Shown in pieces: positions 7,982-16,300 of a stretch of 64,000 bases of DNA. Under the pieces are notes generated by a model, which was not told the DNA's origin, searched no databases, and saw nothing but the letters and a program-made list of their open reading frames with translations. Numbering within the stretch: position 1 is the first letter of the stretch; each line of letters begins with the position of its first letter. The DNA comes from Tychonema sp. LEGE 06208 (GTDB taxonomy: Bacteria; Cyanobacteriota; Cyanobacteriia; Cyanobacteriales; Microcoleaceae), in the NCBI RefSeq assembly GCF_015207505.1, contig NZ_JADEWT010000011.1:26201-90200 (forward strand), in the 5' to 3' direction. The position numbers were made by a program, and so were the translations under genes.

Positions 7982-9410
7982 CAACATTCCTAGCACCGAT
8001 CGCGGTAATATTTTAGTAGTTGACGACACCCCAGCTAATTTGCGGCTGCTAGCTGGAATTTTGAACGGTAAGGGCTATAAAGTCCGCCCCGTACCTAACG
8101 GTGAATTAGCGCTTTCTGCTGCAAAAGGTATGCCTCCCGATTTGATTTTGTTGGATATTATGATGCCCGAAATGAACGGGTATGAAGTTTGCGAAAAAAT
8201 CAAAGCAGACGAACGCACTCGCGACATTCCGGTGATTTTTATTAGCGCGATTAATGACGTACTAGATAAAGTAAAAGCCTTTGCTGTTGGAGGGGTAGAC
8301 TATATTACCAAGCCCTTTCAAATGGAAGAGGTTCTAGTCAGGGTAGAAACCCATTTAGCAATGTGCCACTTGCAAAAAAAACTCCAAGAGAAAAACGATC
8401 AACTGACAGTCACTTTAGACGAACTGCAAGCAACTCAGCATCAATTAGTTCAATCAGAAAAAATGGCCGCATTAGGGCAACTGATTGCCGGTATTGCTCA
8501 CGAAATCAATACACCACTGGGCGCAATTCGATCGTCTATTGGCAATATTACCAACTTTTTGGATAACAATCTCGAAAGTTTACCAGTTTTTTTTAAAGAA
8601 CTGTCAGCCGAACGCCAGCACGATTTTTTAAGTTTGATGTACAGTGCCCGCCAACAAAATTACTCTTTATCTACGCGAGAAAAACGGGAATTAAAAAGAG
8701 GCGTAAAGCAGCAACTAGACTCCGAACAAATTGATAATGCTGACAGTCTTGCTAACATTTTAGTAAATATTGGATTGCAGGGAAACTTGGACAAATTCTT
8801 GCCATTGCTGAAAGATCCTAAAAGCGAAAATATCATCAAAACCGCCTACGATTTTGCTAGCATTCACAGAAGCGCCAAAACCATAGCTACCGCTACAGAA
8901 CGCGCTGCTAAAGTCGTTTTTGCCCTGAAACATTATGCGCGTTACGATGTCAATGGCGAAAAAATACAGGTGAATATTACGGATGGAATTGAAACTGTAT
9001 TGACTCTTTATCAAAACCAACTCAAGCAGGGTGTGGAGACAGTCAGAAACTATCAAGCTGAATTGCCTATGGTATTTTGTTATTCCGACGAGCTCAATCA
9101 AGTTTGGACAAATTTAATTCACAATGCCTTACAAGCGATGGACAATCAAGGAACTTTAACAATTGAGATCCAGCAGCAAGATACCAACGTTGTAGTAAAA
9201 ATCACGGACAGTGGAAAGGGGATTACACCGGAGATTTTACCGAGAATTTTTGAGCCTTTTTTTACTACTAAACCTGCTGGAGAAGGCAGCGGGTTAGGAT
9301 TGGATATCGTTGATAAAATAATTAAAAAACATCAGGGTAAAATTGATGTAAAGTCTGTGCCAGGGCAAACAGAATTTATAGTGTCTGTACCGATAAATTT
9401 AATGGAGTAG
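7974..9410 (+). CDS. Receiver-histidine kinase protein
   Basis: Cytosolic protein of 478 residues. The receiver (12-128) has the DD pair in VVDDTP, Asp61 in LILLDIMMPEMNG and Lys in YITKPF. A coiled coil (130-165) leads to a HisKA domain with His176 (AGIAHEINTPLGAI). HATPase_c has the N box HNALQAM, DSGKGI and GSGLGLDIV. A helical insertion of roughly 100 residues (about 200-300) separates the His helix from the conserved ATPase part, longer than usual. The start overlaps the stop of the previous gene (ATGAATAA), so this kinase is the likely phospho-partner of the Cache hybrid kinase: its N-terminal receiver can accept phosphate before its own kinase core acts. Confidence 0.92.
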   Translation: MNNNIPSTDRGNILVVDDTPANLRLLAGILNGKGYKVRPVPNGELALSAAKGMPPDLILLDIMMPEMNGYEVCEKIKADERTRDIPVIFISAINDVLDKVKAFAVGGVDYITKPFQMEEVLVRVETHLAMCHLQKKLQEKNDQLTVTLDELQATQHQLVQSEKMAALGQLIAGIAHEINTPLGAIRSSIGNITNFLDNNLESLPVFFKELSAERQHDFLSLMYSARQQNYSLSTREKRELKRGVKQQLDSEQIDNADSLANILVNIGLQGNLDKFLPLLKDPKSENIIKTAYDFASIHRSAKTIATATERAAKVVFALKHYARYDVNGEKIQVNITDGIETVLTLYQNQLKQGVETVRNYQAELPMVFCYSDELNQVWTNLIHNALQAMDNQGTLTIEIQQQDTNVVVKITDSGKGITPEILPRIFEPFFTTKPAGEGSGLGLDIVDKIIKKHQGKIDVKSVPGQTEFIVSVPINLME

Positions 9411-9672
9411 TTGACACTCCCCAGATATCTATAGGATTTATCAAAAAGGTGAGATTTTAGATTATTCGACTTATTTCGACTATGCGAGCGTACAATTTTT
9501 AGATTGAGGGATTGAGGGATTGAGCGATTGATTGGTCAATACTTCATATTTTGCTCTAACTACTATATCTGGGGCTAAAAATTGGCAGTCTACCCCGCAG
9601 AATGTAGAATTTAGACAACGATGTGCTTACAGGTCGGGGTTCACTCAGCCAGACTAAAGGAGGAAACTAGCG

Positions 9673-10068
9673 ATGTCTAAACCAGCAATTTTGTGTGTTG
9701 ACGATGAAGTAGCGGTGTTGGAAAGTCTGGAAATTGAACTGCAACAGGCATTTAACGGTAAATATCTGTGCGAATTTGCTGAAAGTGCAGCAGAAGCGTT
9801 GGAAATTATTGAAGAGCTATGTGAAAATGAGGTTAACATTCTAGTGATTGTCTCGGATTGGTTGATGCCCGGAATGAAAGGAGATGAGTTGCTGATTGCA
9901 ATTCATCACAAATATCCGCAAATCGTGACAGTTATGCTAACGGGACAAGCAGATAAAGAAGCAATCGAACGCACAAAAGCTCAAGCCAATCTTCATGCTT
10001 TCATACAAAAGCCTTGGAAAAATCAAGAATTAATTGAAGCAATTAAGTCTGGTCTAGCAAATTTATGA
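9673..10068 (+). CDS. Stand-alone response regulator receiver
   Basis: A 131-residue lone receiver with an acidic pair in VDDE (10-12), phospho-acceptor Asp62 (SDWLMPGMKG), the Thr in MLTGQAD, and Lys in the FIQKPW ending typical of receivers that precede cyclase or phosphodiesterase outputs. It has a strong Shine-Dalgarno (AAAGGAGG, about 9657-9664). Its stop overlaps the start of the cyclase gene by 4 bp (ATGA). Residues 1-50 are clearly paralogous to the receiver of that cyclase (KPxIxCVDDE, SLEI, KYL at matching positions), so the pair arose by duplication. It probably acts as a phosphate shuttle or sink. Confidence 0.92.
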   Translation: MSKPAILCVDDEVAVLESLEIELQQAFNGKYLCEFAESAAEALEIIEELCENEVNILVIVSDWLMPGMKGDELLIAIHHKYPQIVTVMLTGQADKEAIERTKAQANLHAFIQKPWKNQELIEAIKSGLANL

Positions 10069-12671
10069 AAAAGCCAGTCATTATTTGTGTTGATGATGAG
10101 CAGACTATACTCGATAGTCTGGAAATAGACTTGCTCAAAGCCTTTGAAGATAAATATTTAATTGAAACGGCCCAAAGTGGCGAAGAAGCTTTAGAGTTGC
10201 TATCCGAACTTTTAGCAGAACAGTATGAAGTTCCTTTGGTTATTTCCGATCATATTATGCCGAATATGAAAGGAGACGAGCTATTGAGGAGCGTTCATGC
10301 CATTTCGCCGAAAACTCTCAAAATTATGCTGACGGGGCAGGCAGATTTGGAGGCGGTAGCCAATGCTATTAACTATGCTAAGTTATACCGCTACATAGCT
10401 AAACCTTGGCAATCTGATGATTTAAAATTAACGGTCACTGAGGCGATTTATAGATATTTTCAAGACAAACAATTAGCTGAAAAGCAAATAGAACTTCAGG
10501 AGATGAATCAGGAGTTGGCCAGATTAAACCGCAAGCAGGCGATGCTGATTTCCAAACTCCACGAAAACGAAAGTCGGTTGACGCAATATCTTGAAGCCAT
10601 GCCGCTGGGCGTGTGCGTGCTGGATGCTAACGGTCAATCTTTTTATGCAAATCAGAAGGCGCGGGAAGTTTTTGGTAAAGGCACGGTGCCGCATATTAAT
10701 TCGGAGCAGAAAGCGGCAATTTATCAATTTTATAAAGCCGGAACTAATGAGAGATGTCCTGTGGAAGAGTTGCCAATTATGCAGGCGCTCCGGGGCGAAA
10801 CAGTGCGGACTGAGGGTGTAGAAATTAGGACTGGAAATAAGATTATTCCGGTGGAGAGTTGGGCGACTCCTATTTATGATTCTATTGGCGATATTTGCTA
10901 CGGGATTATTGCTTTTACTGATATTACAGAACGCAAGCAAGCTGAAACAGCGCTGGTGCAAGCTGAAGAGAAGTATCGCCAGATATTTAAAAATGCTCTT
11001 GAAGGTATTTTTCAGACTGCACCGGGGGGAAAATTGCTCAGCGCTAATCCTGCTCTGGCTCAAATTTACGGCTATGATTCCCCTGAAGAATTGATCGCAA
11101 GTGTTAATGATATTCAGCGGGAATTCTACGTGCAACCGCATCGCCGTCAAGAGTTTTTGGCGCTGATGGAAAAGTACGGTAGCGTGTCTGAGTTTGAGTC
11201 GGAAGTTTATCGCCTAGATGGTAGTGTTATCTGGATTTCTGAGGACGCACGCACTGTTTTTGATGCTAGCGGTGATGTGCTTTACTATCAAGGTTTTGCT
11301 GAGGATATTACTTTGCGAAGACTGGTAGATGTGGAACGACTCAAGTTTACAAATGATTTAGAAAAAGCTTTGGTAGCTCAAGAAAAGTTAAATGGAGCGC
11401 TGTTAGAAAGTGAAAATCGGCTGACTCAATTGCTGGAAGCAGTGCCGGTGGGTATATTTGTGATAGATAATGTCGGAAAACCTTGCTATATGAATTCTTG
11501 GGCTGAAAAAATATTTGGCAAAGGCTTGGTTTCTGATGTTGTTCCTAGCAATTTGTCGGCAGTTTATCAAATTTATTGTGCTGGAAGCAATGAGCTGTAT
11601 CCGGAGGATCTCCAACCGATTGTACGGGCGCTGCGGGGGGAAGTGGTGCACGTTGACGATGCGGAAATTCACGGCCCTGAGAAGATTGTGCCGATCGAGG
11701 TTTGGGCGACTCCAATCTACGACGAACGGAAAAACATAGTTTACGCGATCGCGGTTTTTCAAGATATCACAGAGCGTCAAGAGGTAGAAACCGAGCGGCA
11801 AAAATTCACAAACGAGCTCGAAAAAGCTTTAGCAGCGGAAGAAAATTTAACAGATGCTTACGGGCGGTTTGTGCCGCACCAATTTCTCCACTTTCTGGGA
11901 TATGAAAGTATTCTGGACGTAAAATTAGGCGATCAAGTACAGAAAGAAATGTCGGTGCTGTTTTCAGATATTCGCGATTTTACTACTCTTTCTGAAACTA
12001 TGAATCCTGAAGAAAATTTTCAATTTATTAATGCTTATTTGTCGCGGATGGAACCAGTAATTACTGAAAATTTTGGGTTTATTGATAAATACATTGGCGA
12101 TGCGATTATGGCGTTGTTTAATGGCAGTGCGGACGATGCTGTGAAAGCTGGAATTGGTATGTTAGAACAGCTTAACGAGTACAATGTCAGCCGTCATCAA
12201 CCCGATCGCCCGCCGCTGCAAATTGGCATTGGCATCAATACCGGTTCTTTGATGTTAGGTACGGTTGGCGGCCAAAGTCGGATGGACAGCACGGTGATTA
12301 GCGATGCAGTAAATTTAGCTTCCCGCGTGGAAGACTTGACGAAAGAGTATGGAGTTTCGATGTTAATTACTCACAATACTTTTATACAGTTGAACGATAT
12401 TTATGATTTTAGATTGATCGATCGCGTTACAGTGAAAGGTAAGTCGCAATTGGTAACAGTTTATGAAATATTCACGGGAGATCCGCCGGAGGTGCGACAA
12501 AAAAAATTAGATACAAAGACAATCTTTGAGGAAGGTTTAGTATTGTACAATAATAATAGGTTTGTCGAAGCGAGAAGATTGTTTTCGCAGTGCAAACAAA
12601 TCAACCATGAGGATAAGGTAGCTAAAATTTATATGCAGCGATGTGTGAAACGGGCGATATATTCTATATAA
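10065..12671 (+). CDS. Receiver-PAS3-class III adenylate cyclase
   Basis: An 868-residue response regulator with a cyclase output. Receiver 1-128 (Asp62), coiled coil 135-170, PAS1 about 172-293, PAS2 302-420, PAS3 451-573, catalytic domain about 625-805, and a short helical tail. Catalytic residues are all present: metal Asp635 and Asp679, Lys675 for adenine, Asn750 and Arg754 for the transition state. Thr743 sits where most class III cyclases have Asp, the class IIIb pattern known from CyaC/CyaB1, whose members are often bicarbonate-stimulated. ATP to cAMP is therefore the expected reaction. PAS1 and PAS3 are paralogous (both end near VPIEVWATPIYD-like text). It shares a 4-bp overlap with the upstream receiver gene. 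Confidence 0.93.
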   Translation: MKKPVIICVDDEQTILDSLEIDLLKAFEDKYLIETAQSGEEALELLSELLAEQYEVPLVISDHIMPNMKGDELLRSVHAISPKTLKIMLTGQADLEAVANAINYAKLYRYIAKPWQSDDLKLTVTEAIYRYFQDKQLAEKQIELQEMNQELARLNRKQAMLISKLHENESRLTQYLEAMPLGVCVLDANGQSFYANQKAREVFGKGTVPHINSEQKAAIYQFYKAGTNERCPVEELPIMQALRGETVRTEGVEIRTGNKIIPVESWATPIYDSIGDICYGIIAFTDITERKQAETALVQAEEKYRQIFKNALEGIFQTAPGGKLLSANPALAQIYGYDSPEELIASVNDIQREFYVQPHRRQEFLALMEKYGSVSEFESEVYRLDGSVIWISEDARTVFDASGDVLYYQGFAEDITLRRLVDVERLKFTNDLEKALVAQEKLNGALLESENRLTQLLEAVPVGIFVIDNVGKPCYMNSWAEKIFGKGLVSDVVPSNLSAVYQIYCAGSNELYPEDLQPIVRALRGEVVHVDDAEIHGPEKIVPIEVWATPIYDERKNIVYAIAVFQDITERQEVETERQKFTNELEKALAAEENLTDAYGRFVPHQFLHFLGYESILDVKLGDQVQKEMSVLFSDIRDFTTLSETMNPEENFQFINAYLSRMEPVITENFGFIDKYIGDAIMALFNGSADDAVKAGIGMLEQLNEYNVSRHQPDRPPLQIGIGINTGSLMLGTVGGQSRMDSTVISDAVNLASRVEDLTKEYGVSMLITHNTFIQLNDIYDFRLIDRVTVKGKSQLVTVYEIFTGDPPEVRQKKLDTKTIFEEGLVLYNNNRFVEARRLFSQCKQINHEDKVAKIYMQRCVKRAIYSI

Positions 12672-12952
12672 AATTATTTAAAATTTTTGACTGCGGTGTG
12701 AGCGCTAACGTCGAAGGATTTGAGATTGAAAAAATGAGAATGAATAAAAAAAGTTGTAACAATAATAAAGAATTTTTGCAAAAAGTCTACTGATTGCGTA
12801 AGAGTTGGGAACTATATCATGTCCGGCTGAACACCATAACAAATACGGTTGCACTCATACATGATGCTAACTGTTAACTGTTAACTATTAATTTACTACT
12901 CCGAGGAAGAGAGGATTTGATATGAATCGATAGGACAGGATATAATTGTTTT

Positions 12953-14041
12953 TTAGATGGGCAGGGAAACGCAAACAATTGTTTCTTGCTGCGGTAAACT
13001 TTCTATTTTAAATCCTCCTCCGTGCAATTCTGCAAGGCGTTGAACTATGGCTAAGCCCAATCCCAAACCTGCTTGTTGGTAAAGTTTGCGATCGAACTGT
13101 CTGTAAGCTTCTAGCTGTGCAATGCGATCGGGAGTCAGACCGCGTCCTTGGTCTTGTACAGAGAGAATAAACGTCCGATCTTCGACAAAAGTGCTTAAAA
13201 AAACTGGAGTTCCTTCTACAGAAAATTTGAAGGCATTGTCGAGCAGTTCCTCAACAATTTTTGTGAGTTTTATAGAATCGATAGCAACTGACGAATCTTG
13301 CAAATTTAAGTGTAAGTCGTCGGTTCTATTCACTTGTTTTGCTTGCTGCCGTGCTTTTTCAGTCAGCAAAGATTTGACGCAGCTAAATTCGCTGCTACGC
13401 ATCTCTTTTAGCTGTTCGGGATTGGTGGCAGCTATTTCCAGTTCTGCATAGAGCAAAACGTTCTGAATCAGCCTATACAAGCGATGACCGGAAGTGTTAA
13501 TTTGACCGATCATTTCTAATATTTCTGCTTTTTCAAAAACTTGATATTCGGATAAAATTAGCTCAGAAAAACCCAGAATGGCATTCAAAGGAGTCCGCAA
13601 TTCGTGGGGAAGAGACATACTAATATTAGTCCGCAATTCGTCTAGGGTTTTTTGAGACTGCTTGCTAATGGTTTTATATTTTTCAAGTCGAATAGCAATT
13701 GCTTTTAGCAGTTCTTGCGGCGTACAAGGCTTAGTAATGTAATCGTCTGCTCCCAGTTCCATGCCCGTGCGAATGTCATTTTTATCGGCTTTGGCTGTGA
13801 GGAAAATAAATGGAATTGTGGCAGTTAGGGGTTCGGAGCGCAAGGCTTTGAGGACGGCGTGACCGTCTATTTCCGGCATCATCATGTCGCACAAAATTAA
13901 ATCTGGGATTTGGGCGATCGCCAATTTGATGCCGGCTCGGCCGTTGGTGGCTCCAATTCCTTGAAAATTCTCGGCTTCAAGTAAATCTAAAATATTTTCT
14001 CTAATCGATTCTTCGTCTTCTATTACCAAAATTTTTGCCAC
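12953..14041 (-). CDS. Receiver-histidine kinase protein
   Basis: A 362-residue cytosolic protein. The receiver (3-120) has IEDEE, Asp52 (LILCDMMMPEIDG) and Lys in YITKPC. A helical linker leads to HisKA with His146 (LPHELRTPLNAILGF). HATPase_c has the N box ELLDNAFKF, DQGRGL and AGLGLGLAIV. The GTG start is supported by an AAAGGAG Shine-Dalgarno 9-10 nt upstream. It is the last gene of the minus-strand array that begins with the ethylene-receptor-like kinase, and it converges on the cyclase gene with 280 bp between. Likely an intermediate or terminal relay component; the output is unknown. Confidence 0.92.
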   Translation of the reverse strand: MAKILVIEDEESIRENILDLLEAENFQGIGATNGRAGIKLAIAQIPDLILCDMMMPEIDGHAVLKALRSEPLTATIPFIFLTAKADKNDIRTGMELGADDYITKPCTPQELLKAIAIRLEKYKTISKQSQKTLDELRTNISMSLPHELRTPLNAILGFSELILSEYQVFEKAEILEMIGQINTSGHRLYRLIQNVLLYAELEIAATNPEQLKEMRSSEFSCVKSLLTEKARQQAKQVNRTDDLHLNLQDSSVAIDSIKLTKIVEELLDNAFKFSVEGTPVFLSTFVEDRTFILSVQDQGRGLTPDRIAQLEAYRQFDRKLYQQAGLGLGLAIVQRLAELHGGGFKIESLPQQETIVCVSLPI

Positions 14042-14163
14042 GGTCGTTACTCCTTTTGATTAATAATTGGTTGGAAAATTTTGCTTTCCGAACCTTGATA
14101 ATTTTGTTATTCTTGGATAAAATTTAGGTGAGTGGTTGATGTTTATAGTTAAGCATTAAGCGA

Positions 14164-15663
14164 TTATTGTGTTTGTGAAATCAAAGGCAAGGTAATAGTG
14201 AAAGTTGTACCTTTTTCTTCTTGGCTGTCGATCGCTAGTTGGCCGCCGTGCAGTTCTACAGCCCGTTTCACAATCGCTAAACCGAGGCCTGTTCCCGAAA
14301 TAGTGCCGACATTTGTAGAGCGGTAAAAAGTTTCCAAGATTCGCTCTAGATCGGCTTGGGGAATCCCGATGCCACGGTCTTGAACTTGGAAAACAGCTTT
14401 TTGGTTTTGACAGTTGAGCTGTAAGGAAATTGTACTGCCGGCGGGGGAATATTTGATGGCATTTGAGAGAATGTTTCCCAAGATTTGCCGCAGCAGTTTT
14501 TTATCCATTTGAGCGTTGCAGTTGTCGCCTTCATGTTTAAAGGCGATCGGGTGTTGGTTGCTGTCGTTGAGCTGCTGTTCTTCTACCAGTTGACGGCAAA
14601 ATTTTTCGAGGTTTAAGGAAACTGGTTGAAACTGCAAGGTGTTTGCTTCGATTTTGCCAATTACTAGAATATCTTCTAATAACTCTGTCATGCGTTTAAT
14701 TGCTATTTGAATCCGCGCAAAATGAGTAGATTTTTTATCTTCAGTCCACTTAGAACTGTAGTCTTGCAGCAATCCACTCGAAAATTGGATGGTTGTTAAG
14801 GGGGTGCGGAACTCGTGGGAAACCATTGTCACAAATTTGGCTCGCAGTTCGGAAAGTTCCTTTTCTCGTGCGAGGGTTTTGAGAATTTCTGCTTCGGCTC
14901 GTTTGCGATCGCTAATGTCGCGGGCTTCAGCAATCAGCAGCAAAACTTGTCCCGTGTCATTTTTAACAGGTTTCAGTGATAAATCAACTGTGATAATTTG
15001 GCCACTTTTGCCTAACAAGTCTATTTCGCGGCGAAAAAATTCACCCTTAGCAGCCTTGGCGAGACCTTCTTTTAATTGTTCTTTACCATTTGGTGATTGT
15101 TGCCAAATCAACTGTTCCCAAATCGGGCTGCCTACAATATTTTGCGATCGAACTCCGGCAAAATCTAGGGCTGTCTGGTTCACTTCCAGCACGATTCCTT
15201 CGGGAGTCAGCAGTTTGGTAAGCTGAAAGGAAGAGTCAAAAATCGCCCTAAAACGCCGCTCGCTTTCCCGCAGCATTTGAAATGTTTGAGAACGTTCGAT
15301 CGCGTAGCGGATCGTCCGCACTAATAATTGGGTGGTAATTTGACCTTTAACAATGTAATCTTGGGCTCCCAAGCGTACTGATTCGAGTCCGATCGCCTCA
15401 TCGTCCAAGCCTGTCATTACCACCACTGCCGCATCGGGAGCCACTTCTCGCAGTCGAGTTAGCGTTTCCAAACCGTGGCTGTCGGGCAAAGAAAGGTCTA
15501 GTAAAACTATATCAAAGGATTGCTTGCCCAGTTGGGCGATCGCCTCCTGCAGGAATTCAACAGACACCAGTTCCCACTCCACTCCGACAGATACTTCCAA
15601 CAGTTCTGCAAGCAAATCAGCATCAGCCGGATTGTCTTCTACTAACAGAATCTTAATCCACAT
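14164..15663 (-). CDS. Receiver-PAS-histidine kinase
   Basis: A 499-residue protein. The receiver (1-122) has LVEDNP and Asp56 (IVLLDLSLPDSHG). Its conserved Lys is in YIVKGQ, where the usual Pro after Lys is Gly. PAS is at about 135-255 (ESERRFRAIFDSSFQL, RDISDRKRAE). HisKA has His283 (MVSHEFRTPLTTIQ). HATPase_c has LSNAIKYSP, DRGIGI and GTGLGLAIV. The start is ATG at 15663. It lies 138 bp downstream of the Rcp1-like receiver gene and 122 bp upstream of the next kinase, all on the minus strand, consistent with one signalling transcription unit. Confidence 0.92.
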   Translation of the reverse strand: MWIKILLVEDNPADADLLAELLEVSVGVEWELVSVEFLQEAIAQLGKQSFDIVLLDLSLPDSHGLETLTRLREVAPDAAVVVMTGLDDEAIGLESVRLGAQDYIVKGQITTQLLVRTIRYAIERSQTFQMLRESERRFRAIFDSSFQLTKLLTPEGIVLEVNQTALDFAGVRSQNIVGSPIWEQLIWQQSPNGKEQLKEGLAKAAKGEFFRREIDLLGKSGQIITVDLSLKPVKNDTGQVLLLIAEARDISDRKRAEAEILKTLAREKELSELRAKFVTMVSHEFRTPLTTIQFSSGLLQDYSSKWTEDKKSTHFARIQIAIKRMTELLEDILVIGKIEANTLQFQPVSLNLEKFCRQLVEEQQLNDSNQHPIAFKHEGDNCNAQMDKKLLRQILGNILSNAIKYSPAGSTISLQLNCQNQKAVFQVQDRGIGIPQADLERILETFYRSTNVGTISGTGLGLAIVKRAVELHGGQLAIDSQEEKGTTFTITLPLISQTQ

Positions 15664-15801
15664 AGCTTAAAGATTTTTGACTGTAACATTTTCACTGCGT
15701 ATCAATCTCAGGTTAAACTTTTTGTTTTTTTTATGCAATTTTTATTTGTTAAGCTATTATTGTAAAAGTGTCACTACCGCCAGCCACCAATCCTCAATCA
15801 A

Positions 15802-16251
15802 TTAATAAATTACAGGAAGGTGGACAACGGCGAGCCAGAATTCCTCAATTAACCTGACTACTTTAGTAAATTGTACAAAGTCTACAGGCTTAGTTATATA
15901 ACAGTTGGCATGGAGCGAGTAGGACTTGACAATATCCTCGGGAGCAGCAGAAGTGCTGAGAATCACGACAGGAATTAATTTTAACGTCGGGTCAGTTTTA
16001 ATTTCTTCTAGCACTTCAACACCGCTTTTTTTCGGCAGATTCAAATCTAGCAAAATCAAATCGGGACGGGGTACGTCCAGATAGGGTGCTTTTTTGCGTA
16101 AAAACTTGATTGCTTCGACTCCATCCTCCACAAAATGCAAGTTATTCAATATTTTACCCTGACTGAGGACTTCTCTTGCCAAATCGGCATCGCTGGGCGA
16201 ATCCTCAATTAACAGAATCTCAACTAATCTAACAGTGCTGGGATCGCTCAT
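15802..16251 (-). CDS. Rcp1-like response regulator
   Basis: A 149-residue lone receiver with LLIEDSPSDADLAREVL, Asp69 (LILLDLNLPKKSG), ILSTSAAPEDI and Lys in CYITKPVDFVQF. The DSPSDADL text and the extended C-terminal helix are hallmarks of the Rcp1 family, the partners of cyanobacterial phytochrome Cph1-type kinases. It sits 49 bp after the stop of the PAS4 kinase, whose HisKA (SHDLQEPL) is also the Cph1 type, so the two should be cognate. No DNA-binding output is present; phosphate probably passes on or regulates by protein contact. Confidence 0.94.
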   Translation of the reverse strand: MSDPSTVRLVEILLIEDSPSDADLAREVLSQGKILNNLHFVEDGVEAIKFLRKKAPYLDVPRPDLILLDLNLPKKSGVEVLEEIKTDPTLKLIPVVILSTSAAPEDIVKSYSLHANCYITKPVDFVQFTKVVRLIEEFWLAVVHLPVIY

Positions 16252-16300
16252 AACCTGTTTATCCTTGTGACTATAAAAAAAATAAATGAAATTTAAGCCT

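Noticed and set aside
10524..11150. 208-codon minus-strand frame
   Set aside because: Antisense to the receiver-PAS-cyclase gene, which has intact domains throughout.
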